A stretch of DNA of 64,000 nt from contig JALJCO010007076.1 of NCBI GenBank assembly GCA_023101725.1, positions 558,001 through 622,000 of the forward strand, in the 5' to 3' direction. Below, piece after piece: positions 1 through 11,736 of the stretch (the stretch's first letter is position 1; each line of letters starts with the position of its first letter). The notes beneath the pieces were generated by a model. The model saw only the letters and a list, made by a program, of their open reading frames with translations. It was not told where the DNA came from and made no database searches. The DNA comes from Atherinomorus stipes (Eukaryota; Chordata; Actinopteri; Atheriniformes; Atherinidae). Position numbers and translations under genes: made by a program.

Positions 1-3000
1 GAGCTGTTCGTCAAGAGATAATCAGTGTATGTAGGACATGAAAACATATGGTTGAGCTGTGTGGCTTTCACTGATGTGTCACTGTGGTTTGCCTCAGACA
101 AGTTTTTTGATTAAATTAATTCAGAGAAATGTGAGAGGAGCTAACTTAGCAGTAGCTGAATGTAATTTTAATAGTTGAAGGGCCTGCATGGCGCTTTCCT
201 GGCCATGTCTCAAGTGCACTTAACATTTTTAAAAGGTGGGAATGAATTCTTGTGATGGTACAGTTAGCATGTGTTTGGGCGATGGTTTGTTTTTATTTTA
301 GTCTGTGGATGTGTGCATATAACTGCAGCATTAACAGGTGCTGCACATTCATCAGATAGCATGTGTAGCCTATTTGTATTGTAAAGAACAGAACAAATTA
401 TGGTTAATTTTTCTTTAGTCCTAAATCTTTTTGTCTTGTGGCTCTGGATGATTAATTAAAAAAAATGCCTCTCTTTTTAGAAAAAAATAGGCTCCGGCCA
501 TCTTCTTGCTCCAAGACTTGCAATTTAATGTTGCTGTAGGATCATATTTTTGTACTTTGCGTGCATTTAAAGTAAAATGGGCCAGTTTTGCAGAACCTTT
601 GACCTTGTTATTCATCTTAGACAGTCACTTTTTGATTGTTCATGTTTTACAGCACTGCAGTGCATTTGCTCTACTTTGTACGAGTTAGAAGTTTAAAAAC
701 TGGCACATACACACCACACTTTTGTCAGGTTATCTTAAGAAGTCTGCTTTCTATGGCATCCTGCACATCTGGTTGTGTATGCTTTGTGTGTGTGTACTCA
801 AGGCTTTGTGAGCTGGCCGGTTGGCCTGTCGGTTAAGAATCTGCTCACACTATCAGTTTCCCAAGAAAAGATCTGTGTTAGCTGTGAAACACGATGACAT
901 TCTCTCTGTGTGTTACTTGTTTTTCTCATTCTTTTACTGGAAAAGGAACAGTGATGTCAGAAGCCGAAATATAAACGGGGCTGGATTGACCTTTTGACTG
1001 CAGCTCTTGCAATCACACTCTTTTATGTGATGTATTACAACTTCGATATGGCGTGTTTATAAAGCACAGTTATGGCTATAAACAGGAAAATGCTATTGTG
1101 CCTTCAAGAAAATGGAACAGAAACACAGGTGGCTTTCAGACAATGGGCTGGGACTCGTTTCTCTTTTGTGAGTCAGTAGGACAGGAGAAAACACATGGCT
1201 GCAGAGTGAAAATTGGGGTAATTATCTGCTGATTTACCTTGCTGCCCTGTAGCTCAGGTCTGCATCGTGGACTGCATTGGCAGTGGGAATACAAAAAGGA
1301 TAAGGGGCTTTGATTCCCCCAAATTTTCACTCATTTGCTTACAGAACAGCTTCACCGTCCCTCTCAGCCTCCCCGCCACACTCACATCTCTCACACAATT
1401 GATTGAAACCCTAAACGCAAGATGTGGCCGAGTACAATCCAGCCTTTCTATGAATAGTTGATTGGATGTAATGACGATATGGTGTGTTATTTCTTTAAGG
1501 GCATTTCAGGTCAGAGTGCGGGTGGTGGTGGGGTTGGTGGTACAGGGGTTTTTTCGGCAGGCTCATACTGCAGCGTTGTGCTGTCCTGTCTTTAGCTGTG
1601 CACCAGAGCTGCACAGAGACTCTTACTGCTCCCCAATCGGGTTGTCTAGGGAAAGTATTGCTTGTGGTGCTTTAGTTATAAAGCTATTTTTCTTAGCTCT
1701 TTTAAATTTGTGCAATTGTGTGTGACTGAGCCACCTTGTCTTGTTCAAATCTACACAGATGGATGGTTTATTATCAGGTGGGTGGGCGCCTGTCACTGAT
1801 TATTTCAGTCTTTCTTAGTATTAATAACGTGGAAAGCCATGAGTTGACAGTTAGTGAACTTGTGTGTGTGTTAAAGTGCAACAGGCGCCTGTTTGCATAC
1901 ATGTTGTCCCAGTGGTGTGCTTTCTCTGTCCCCACCAGACACTTCACATTTTAAATCTCAGTGCAGGGCATTTAAGTGCTTGACCTAATTTCTCTGGCAG
2001 CGAAGAACCTACAAGTGAAGGCCTTCCTCTGTGTGTATTTGTGTGTGTGTGTGTGTGCGTGCGCACGCGCATGTTGCTCTGGGTGTTTCCTCCTTGCCTT
2101 TCTAACAGGAAGCTGATGTGGAGTTCAACTGAGGACAGGAAAAAGGCCTTTTCTTTCCACTGTGAATCATTTGAGAGCAAAAAAAAAAAAGAAAAGAAAA
2201 AAAGGGTAGAGGGAGAAAAAAAGGAGTCCAGGCCGCTGCATTGATTCAACGCTCTGCAATCTGGCCTGCTTCTTTCTCTTATTCCCTCCCTCCCCCTCTT
2301 TTCATTCTTTATAACTCATTGTCTATTTCAGCTTTTTCTCTCACTGTGTTGCTGTTTTGTAGTTGTTCTGGTGTCGGATGGACAGCAGTGTTCTGGAGGG
2401 AATCTGGGGGTCTGGAGAGTTCATGAGTCCTGTGAGAAGATTAGGAGGTGGGGAGGGCGAGGACCATGGGGCGAAAAGCAAATGAAGCAGGGCTCTGTGG
2501 GGAGCAGTGCAGGTTCTTCCCCTGTTCAATTTTAACATACCCATAGCAAACTGAAGCTGACTGCGATATGTACTGAGCAAAAAGACCATAAACACTTACA
2601 CAAGCTGGCTTTATTAAGGCCAGGAGCTGTGAGGGATTCTGAAACCCTCTTTATTTCATAAAACTGCATAAATACAGAAAAGAAAAATCAAATCATTGAA
2701 TATTTTTGGGTGAGAGATACAGGGAGCAAATATTTGAATACATAAACAAGACTGATTGCAGGGTAGCATTATATGATATCTTACAAACAGCCTAAAAACT
2801 GGAGGAATTTTTGGTACAGGTATATATACTCTGAAGCTTATAGAGTTTATATATGCCCTTAGACATTTTACATGTTACATGAAGTCTGGTCGAGTTGTCA
2901 GAAATGTTTAGAAAAAAAAAAAAGAAAGAAAAGGATGACCAAAAATATTAACGTCATTCTAAATGTTTTTGTGTATTTTGCACTAATGGGTGAGTTTCAG

Positions 3001-3828
3001 GAATTAAACGAAGCCAGACATTCTTACTAGAATGACCTCTTCAGCCCTCTTCATGGATTAGATAAACCTCTTACCTGATTGTGTTCGTCTGTAGATAGAG
3101 CATGAAACACTGGAACTAACTGCCGATGCAAGACAGAAATATTCATCCATACGAGTTCAGTAAGGGACAGTGGGGAAGAACACTCCGGCTTTTAATGAAA
3201 TAACAGAGGAGTCCTTTATTTGTGTGTTTACATGAGTTTGTATTAATATGGCAGAGGGGCTGCCTTGCTCGGGGAACATATTTGCTCAAAGCAAGACCCC
3301 AGCAGCATCACATGCTCGTACTTTCACAAAGAGCAGAAAAGGATTGTGTTGAATAAGAAAAAAACTATTGTTAGAAGGTTGTGGTTATGGCTTTTACACT
3401 GATCAAGGTGCAATCGTCTGTGGGTGGTAAAATAATGTCTATGTGACTACTTTTTTGGATGAAAATATATCAGCTAATATTACCACTGTAAAATGTACTC
3501 TTTATGATTTAATTATGGCATCTATTGTGCCATTAGAAACAAAGCCTATGTTTAATGTAAAGACGGAACAAATTGTAGCTGGTCCTTCGTCTGACAGTGG
3601 CAGAGAGCAAGTGCAGAAGTGTTCCAGTAAGAATGTCCTGTTCCCAGCTAATGCTGGCACACTGTGTGAGAGAACAACACGCCACAGAATCGTGCACCAT
3701 GCGCCCAGATCAATCACCGATCTCGATGGTTTTTCACCGTGCAGGTTGAAATGGAGGACTAATGATGTTGCAGTGTTTCCCTTGTGACTTACGGTGTTTT
3801 TTCTCCCCCTGTGTCTTTTTTGGTGCAG
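1..3828. other. Non-coding stretch, no gene recognised
   Basis: All open frames here are short, lack homology I can recognise and often begin at non-ATG codons. Visible structure is limited to a GT/GC microsatellite near 2041-2071 and A-rich tracts near 2180-2225 and 2908-2935. The stretch ends at a strong polypyrimidine tract and splice acceptor (3827-3828), so it could be an intron of the transcript that uses the exon-like segment that follows. Confidence 0.5.
2041..2071. repeat. GT/GC microsatellite
   Basis: A run of GT dinucleotides passes into alternating GC/CA. Alternating purine-pyrimidine DNA of this kind can adopt Z-form, but that is general knowledge and not shown here. Confidence 0.85.
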
Positions 3829-3892
3829 GATGGGCGATCAAATAAGTGAGGGAGATATGGAGCCACAAGGCCTCAGAAACACTGCAAATCAG
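3829..3892 (+). other. Isolated exon-like segment, transcript unknown
   Basis: A long pyrimidine tract (3797-3824) leads to a CAG acceptor at 3826-3828, and CAG/GTGAGC forms a near-consensus donor at 3891-3896. Between them are 64 bases: one G, then an ATG at 3830 and 21 open codons (starting MGDQISEGDM) ending in phase 0. I do not recognise the peptide. It may be the first coding exon of an unidentified gene, or an exon of the let-7 host RNA or of a ppara 5' UTR variant that happens to be open. Splice signals are strong, but no partner exon is assigned. Confidence 0.45.
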
Positions 3893-6040
3893 GTGAGCAC
3901 ACTGGAGTTTAAAACAAAATATTGTCTGTCTTACAAATTATTTTTCAAAAGTACACATCATACATATAAATCCTCTCTCAGATAAGTATATTTTTAAACA
4001 TTTGATCTTAATAGGACAAACTAAAAAAATTGGAAACTAAAATTCAAACTCTGAAAGAAACAATATTTCGTAGGTATTGTTTTAGGAAGAGTTTACTTAA
4101 TCTTGTGTTACAGGCATCTTTTTCATCTCTTTTGAAAGTGACTACAGAAAATATGCAATAGTTATTAATGTTTCAGTGGCTCTAAATATTGTATTAATAG
4201 ACTCATGAAAACAGTCAGATTTGAATGATTAAAGTTAGCCCAGCCATTCGGTCGGGAGCCGGACTTTCTTCGTGAACGACAGAGAAGCCTTCAGTTAGCT
4301 TAGGAATTACATATTTACTGTACATGAGGAAGACAAAGTGAGAGAAGGAGATTTGGATAAATAATCATGCTGCAGGATTATTGCAGTTTTATTTACATCT
4401 TTGACTCCTTATACAATTCATTTTCTTTTACAAGTTTTATTTTTGATGAGCTGTTTAGGGTTTATTAGTCACTTTTCAAATTTGGAAAGCTATTGGTTGA
4501 AATACTGCAGTAAGAATTGAAATTTGAAACTGGATTGTCATATTCATTTTAATGGATGTATGCTTGGCTAAACACTAGCCAAGACTCTAGTCTCAAGACA
4601 CTAACACTCTTGTTTGTTTTAACTTTCATTGAAATTAGGGAAATTTACTGGTGGAGCATAAGTGCCATTAGATCAATATCACTATCTGAAAAGTTCACTG
4701 AGTTTGCTTGAACCAAACTAAACTGAGGAACTAAGTGTTCTTCTTAATCTTCTTTTAAGTGAGAAAAAACCTCCTCCACACTGCAGTGATAATTCATACA
4801 GCACTGTGCTTTGTAAGCATGTAGAGTTCAGTGATTGTATTGAAGTATTCAGCTCTGAATTGCTCTCCTTTTGTGGTTGCACCATTACATGAAGTGGGCT
4901 CAATTTGTGGTTGTTTCTTCTCATAATTCAACATGACAATCTCAATATATTTGGCTTCAACAGAATCTGAAATAAAGTGTTGCGGTTTTGAACAGGGATT
5001 GGTAGCTTTGCATACTTTTGACTGACAGAGTGGGACAGAAGTGTGTTTTAGTTTGTTGTGATAGCTCAGTCGGCAACGATCATTTTTCTGTGATCTGTAA
5101 GGAGCAGATCTAACCCTGGAACAGTACACATAAGCCCTTTCTATTATTATTTGGACAGGTGCTTAAGATATTCAGATTGTTGGGTGAATAGATAAACACG
5201 AAAGTAAAAAGTCACAATGAATCAGCAGCAAAATATTCCAGAAGTTTAGTATTTTTTTTTTCTCCATATATCACTTTCAGGAAATAATGTACCAAATATT
5301 AGTTAAAGTAAATTTTTGGAGTCTTTGCAGACCTGGGGGTGGAAAAAATTGTAAATGTAATTCACTGAAGCCAAAGTACAATTTTAAGTATTATAATAAA
5401 TAAAATTAACAAGGAGTATCAGCAGCTAGATGGCTAGGTGAGAAACAAATAATTACTCAACCCAACATAATAGATGATGTAATTGCTCAAGATGTAACCA
5501 TTCAAGCCCACAGTTGAACATTATAGTTACATTTTTGATCATTGTTCCTCTGGCTCCAGTCTGGTCTTCTTTTGCTCCGGCACATTCCTAACAGTGAAAT
5601 GACCCAGACATAACTAAGTGGCTGGCTACGATAAAAGTTGTTCAGATGCCCTAAATACTTAGAAATAAATTCCACAGTAATTCATTTATTTTCTCCTTTG
5701 GTAAAGAGAACACAGGAGCATGTCCTTAAAAAGAAAGGAGATAATTTCAGCAACCTACCATTCTTGGTTGCTGCAACTTTCAAAGTAATGCTCAATTGTA
5801 ATTATCTGGAATTTGTGGCTAAATATGAGGACAAAAAGTAAGAATATTCTGCCTTAGATAACAATATGTTTCACTTTTTAAGTTTTTTTTCTTTTGAGGT
5901 TTTAGCTGTAAACATTAATAATTGATCCATATTATCTCATTACACTAATTATTTAAGATATAACCTCAAAAGAACAACACAATGCGGCTGCATTAGACAA
6001 AGTTTCTAAAATGATTTTTGGAGAATATTTATTGAACATA
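3893..6040. other. Non-coding stretch, AT-rich
   Basis: No gene, RNA gene or clear transposon end was recognised. Open frames are short and scattered over both strands. Confidence 0.5.
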
Positions 6041-6048
6041 CATATATG

Positions 6049-6961
6049 CAGTGTTGTATAAAGTACCCAAAAGCCATACTTGAGTAAAAGTAAAAGTACC
6101 TTACTGGAAAATGACTCAAGTAAAAGTGAAAGTCGCCTGCTAGAATATTACTTGAGTAAAAGTAAAAAAGTAGCTAGTATTTACTGTACTTAAGTATCAA
6201 AAGTAAAAAGTGCTGTTAATAAAACGCAATCTGAAATTTGAGTTTAACATTTTTTTTTATTTCTGTTCAATTTAGGTTTTAAGTTTTAATTTGCGAAGTG
6301 TAAAGGAGTTTCAATACCTCCTTACATAAACCCAACTATATAGAAAAATACTGTACACACAAACACATCCTTACAGACTTGCATGCATGCCTACCAACAT
6401 TCATACCCACGTGCATTCAATATAAACTCTTGGTGCTCGGACGTGATGCAAACAAACAAAAAACTTGATTGGTTAAACTTTAACATGACTGCAGTGCGAC
6501 AGCACTTGAACTGTCCATCCAGTCATTACTGAACCCAGAAAAACTTTTTGTTCAACCTCAAAAGAAGTTGTTTCTCAAAATGGCGAGAACTCAATTGCTC
6601 TTCTTGGACTGAAGACCAGACCAGCGATGCTGAACAGCCGTTCACCTGCTGCTGAGGCAGGTAAAAGTGTGTTTAGCTTCAGAGACAGCTGCACAAGGCT
6701 GCTACTAGTGGCTATTAGTCCCACTACAGCAAAACAAAGATTGTACATTGGCTATTACGTTCTATGTTATTTTGTAACGAGTAACTAAGATGCTCAGGTA
6801 AATGTAATGGAGTAAAAGTATTGATTTTTTGGGGGGAAAATGTAGTGAAGTAAAAGTAAAAGTCATCAGAAATAGAAGTAGTAAAGTAAAGTACAAATAT
6901 AAAAAAAGTGCTACTTAAGTTAAGTAACAAAGTATTTTTACTTAGTTACTATACAACACTG
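6049..6961 (-). mobile_element. hAT-type DNA transposon remnant, 913 bp, with intact ends
   Basis: The left end reads CAGTGTTGTATAAAGTAC and the right end TAGTTACTATACAACACTG, giving matching terminal inverted repeats that start CAGTGTTGTA. The element is flanked by a perfect 8-bp target duplication CATATATG (6041-6048 and 6962-6969); 8 bp is the hAT hallmark. On the minus strand near 6601-6662 a short open stretch reads SAAGERLFSIAG, the ER-F-S-AG core of the hAT C-terminal dimerisation domain. The rest of the transposase is missing, so this is an internally deleted, non-autonomous copy. The perfect target duplication suggests it is fairly young. The sub-terminal regions are dense in AAGTA/TACTT repeats. 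Confidence 0.88.
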
Positions 6962-6969
6962 CATATATG

Positions 6970-9900
6970 TCACGTAGATTCACATTACAGCTTAATGCAA
7001 GTTTGATCAGATATTCATAGCAGCATGATCATCTTTCTCCCAAGGCTCAAAAATGTCTCCAGTCACCAAAAGTAGTTAGGAAAAGATGTTAAAAGAAGGT
7101 TTATTTCACCGTTGGAAATCCCTTTGATATTTCTCTTCTACACTTCCTCTGCCACTCTGCTTGCAGTTTTAGCTCATGTGTGACCTCTGCAGGTGTCTCT
7201 CCATACACAGCACATCTCAGCTGAACACTCACCACAAGTTAACATAGACATCATTTTCCCTTAAATAGAAGATTGTCACATATAAGTAGATTTTTTAAAA
7301 ATGTTCTTATCAATCCTTTATGGTGTTTTAATAACTTTGACCAATATACAGACCAGTTACAAGTTTTTTTTTTTTTTTTTTTACTTTTTACAATACATTG
7401 ACTTGTCTTATCAAGGCAAAAGCTGCTATTAAAGAGAAAAAAAAGCATAGAGCATCACCCACCCTGTAAGTTTTGAAATAAGATTTATCTAGTTTCAGTG
7501 GTTGGTGTGTTTCCCACTCCATCCCCTCTTTGAAATAAAACCTTTCATTTGATAAATCCAGTTCATTGGAGGTCCAGTGGGCAGCTTCCCTCACAACAGG
7601 TGTTGTCCAGATGTGCTGATGAGAGCCATCCTCAGGCTCCTGCTAATCTCCTATTTGTAGAGAAGAGATGGAACAACAAACGCTCTATTTGATCTCCAAT
7701 GACCTTACATGCTTTATTCAGATGAAAACGCTTATTTCTATCAGTTGAAAACATTCAAAACAAGCAATCACTACATCCTCTGTCCATGGCTTTATGATAC
7801 TTTATTGTCTTATTAGAAAATCCTTTGATTTTTTTTTTTCTCCCCAAATAGATGTATGCTCATGAAATAAACATTTGCAGATTAGATGTGGGCAGAGAGA
7901 CTAGATAGAAATGTCCTACTGATAAAAGCAGCTACAGAGGGAATTGCAAACACTTAAGAATACCTCCAACAGTGTTTTGTTGCATTCATTTTTAGCATGC
8001 TGAAGAATTTTGTTTTTGTAACCCAGTTTACCCAGTAATGGGTTGACTCACAAATCTCATATCGCAGTTTGAATTATGTGATTATGGAAAATGTCTGTTG
8101 GCTCTTGTCTGCCTCTGTGGCTTTTAAATGATTCTCTTACTCGCACTGTAATTGTTGACATTCACCCAAACATCAGCATAGACTTGATTGTGCTTATTTT
8201 TACTGTTCCCAATGGACTTATGGTGTCTGCTGATTATTCAGACTGGTGCTGTCTTTTGTTTACTTTTTCATTCATTATTTGTTCTGGCTGTTCTTTATTC
8301 CTTTGTCTTCTCAGTACCTGTTTCTTACTGTACACCCAAAGGACTGAACTAAAAAGTAGGATATATTAGTCACTGGGACACGTATGCTGCATGAGTAGAT
8401 TACCAGTGCGTGATTATCAGGCATGACTGGTGTCATACTTGAATGCGGACAGTTCAGGTCTGGAGTCATCTGGTCAATGTACTACATGCAGACAATTATG
8501 GGGTAAAGTTCATGGCAGTGTGTCAGTGTTTGGGATTTGGTAAGGACAGATTTACAGGAGAGGTGTAACGTAACTTTATCATGCGCATGTGTGTGTGTGT
8601 GTGAGGAAAAGCAATCAGAGTGGATGATTGCTCTCCACCAGACAACCACAATGAACTGTGCAATGGCAAAAAGAATCTCTGTCTCAGACTGGGGGCTGCC
8701 CAGCCTCCACAGAGCGCCCGGCCACTGCTTCATTGTGGCCTGGGGCCTCATTTGAATGGGCCTTTAGTATTTTGTGTGAACAAGTCAGCGCCATTTGCAT
8801 TTGTTCCAGTCACAAAGGTTTAACAGGTCAATAGGGACTCCCTGGCAGAAAACTAACACGCTAGGGTAACTTTTTTCCCCTCCCTCCCTCACGTCTCCTC
8901 CTTTGCTGTGCTTGTCAGACGCCCAGCCAGCTTGTTCTAGTCGTATGTAACTCAGGCATGTTGTGTGTGTGTCTGATGCAGAAGTGTCTGTGTGTGCGAT
9001 GGGTGACTGCAAGGTGCAAAGTCCGAAAACAGAGGCTAATTCTCCTGGGTGTACTGAAAAGTTTAATTGACATGCAACTTATGGCAGCTTATGGTATTTG
9101 TTTGTAAGATGTTTTTAAAAAAAACAAACCACAAGCCCATTTCTTTTGTACACTCCTGTCTCTGTAGCACTTTTGATCAAATGTGAAGCATCATGTGGAA
9201 TAGTAGATGACGATATGTGGGAGCTGATTGCACCTCTGCAACTTACCACAAGTATGATGGCAGTATTATGATCACTGTGCCATTTCAAAAGAGAATAATA
9301 CTTACAAAGTTCATTATTTCTCTTTGAATATCAATAAAGATCCAATAGATAATATGCTGTATTTCAATTCAGTGAATTCCAACACAGAGAAGGAGATACT
9401 GTTTCTAATGTGTGGTATTACTCATACAAAATCCTCATATGTGTCACATTAGCGCATTGTTTTTATGTGCCTCGGTACTGTGCTTAATATATAATTTGCC
9501 CAAAGGTGCTTGTTTAGATGAAAATTACATGACAGTGACAGTGTAAAACTATTGTTTTTGTGCTAGCAAACTTATCTGAAGGGACTATGTAGAAAGAGAA
9601 GAGTATCATCTTATTAAATATTTACTGTGATTTTTGGAAAGAATATTTGCAGAATGAATTTTTTATGGCTGTTTTTTCGGGGCCATTTTGTGGCATAGGC
9701 CTCAGTCCAAAATCAACAGCGTAGTTTGAAGTATTTTTGTGAAAGACAACATGCTGAAATATGAAAAAAAAAATAGATTAAAAAGATTAAAGTAAAAAAG
9801 TAAAGTTATCTTTGTGCAAGATTGGGACGTGTGATTGGAATGGCAGAATTTTGTGTGTCCACATTAGTTTAATTTATCTTTACGTTGGTTTAAGTGCAAC

Positions 9901-11710
9901 AGATGTTCCAAACCTCACAAATACTGTCCTACATTCAAAATATCAAATGCTTCATTCCTCATAATCGCCAGTTTTGCTGTACAGGGGTTGTCAGGCAAGA
10001 TAGCAACACCCACCTCAGCTGCTGAATGGCTAAAAAACTAAATCCATCTGAGACTGAAGTGCCAGGCGTCATGCACTATGAACAGATATACTGTATGTAA
10101 TATGTAGCGATGCACGTAATTTACACGAAGAAAAAAATATCTTTGAGTCTGTGAAGAGTAAAACTGTAGCAGAGATCTGGATAGCCCCTAAACATTGATT
10201 TAAAGTTATTTCATCCTTAGTTTTGCACAGAAAGCTGTTGACTTTGACCTGAATGAAACTCAAACTCTTAAGCTTTGTATTAGTAAACTTGCACCTTTTC
10301 TATGAGGCTAATCTTTGACTGCTAGACTATTACTTGTGTCATAAAACTTTTTTTTTTTATTTTACATTGTTCAATGTGCTCTAACAACATAATGGTCCTG
10401 TCGAGATGAGCATATATACACCATAAACCTGAATTTCTGTTACTGGAAGTCACTGCTCGTGGTCTATGTAAATAAGCTTGCCGAACAGCTGACAGAGAAG
10501 GAGGAAAATCATTTACATGCTGATACATAAACGGCATTAACCTCTTAGATTTGAATAATTCATGTCGAGTAATGCTACTCTTTGTATGTGTATAGGACAT
10601 TGTGTAGCTGCATCATTGTGACCAAACGAATTATCCTTCAAAAGATGAAAAACCTGCAGAGTACTGTAGTCAGTTACTCTCTAAAAAGCTGGACTGGAAA
10701 TGTTTTAATGTGCAGCACTTGCATATTTACAAATTTTCAGTACATGTTGAAATATCTTCAAAATAGGATCTAAACCTAGGCTTTAGCCAAGATTATTCTG
10801 ATCTACCTCAGCTTAAGCACAGATGTGAAGTGAAAGTGACATCTGTTGATCATTGATGGTATTTACCACTGATACATTTCTATGAAAATTCTGAAGTGTA
10901 GATTACATCTTGTTGTGTGAGGTCAAGTCCACAAGAATGTGTTTAATTTAGGCTTTGATGTGTGGGGAATTTAATTGTACCATTTGATCAAAATACTCAG
11001 ATTCATATAACCTGGTTTAATCACTGTGTAGACCCACATGTACAATATAAAGAACTTCCTGTAGTGACTTGGCACTTACCATAAACATAGCCCTTAGATT
11101 CAGTCTTACAAAGAGACAGTATGTAGTATAGAACTATACTTATGATGGAAACATGAACTGGTTGTATTTGTATGAGTACATAGAAAGTTGTCTTGGATGC
11201 CATTTTATCAGGATGTTTGACAGATAGCAGAATCATGAAGAGTCAAATATTTTGTGGCAACCTTGCATGGGAGCCCTGCTCACAACCCTACTGATATGCT
11301 GATCTGAGTCTGCCCGGCTACGGCTCTCTGCTTCGTTCTGCAATAAATTGCTTTGATTGTTTGTGGTGAGCTTTGTGACCCACTGTTTGGATTTCTGTTC
11401 CATTTTCTTTCTAACCCCCCTGCATTAGGGTCTCAAGCAAAGTGAGTCCAACATCAGGTGCTACAAGCTGCTAGCTAGGCCTATAGCCAGGCCCAGAGAG
11501 CCAGACCTGGCAGCTCGCAGGCTGCGACGTGTGAAACGCTGCACACAAAGGGGCTCACTCCATCTGTATGCACCCTACATAGGCAGGCTTTTGTTGCAGC
11601 CGACAGGCACATGACTGCTAGCATCTTAACCCCTGAGAGCCAGCGTCTTCTTTCCCTCCTCACCACAGTGTACACTGGGATAGAAACCACAATGAATCAT
11701 TACTTGTTGA
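6970..11710. other. Non-coding stretch, no gene recognised
   Basis: Contains a poly-T run (about 7363-7382), a short GT microsatellite (8588-8603) and AT-rich DNA. The block at about 8640-8760 is GC-richer and looks less random, but has no splice-bounded frame that I can support. Confidence 0.5.
8588..8603. repeat. Short GT microsatellite
   Basis: Eight GT units. Confidence 0.8.
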
Positions 11711-11736
11711 GGGGGGGGGGGGGGGGGGGGGGGGGG
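11711..11736 (+). repeat. Poly-G run of 26 bases
   Basis: An uninterrupted G homopolymer flanked by TTGA and AGAC. It can fold as a G-quadruplex in principle. Homopolymers of this length are error-prone in sequencing, so the true length is uncertain. Confidence 0.9.
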
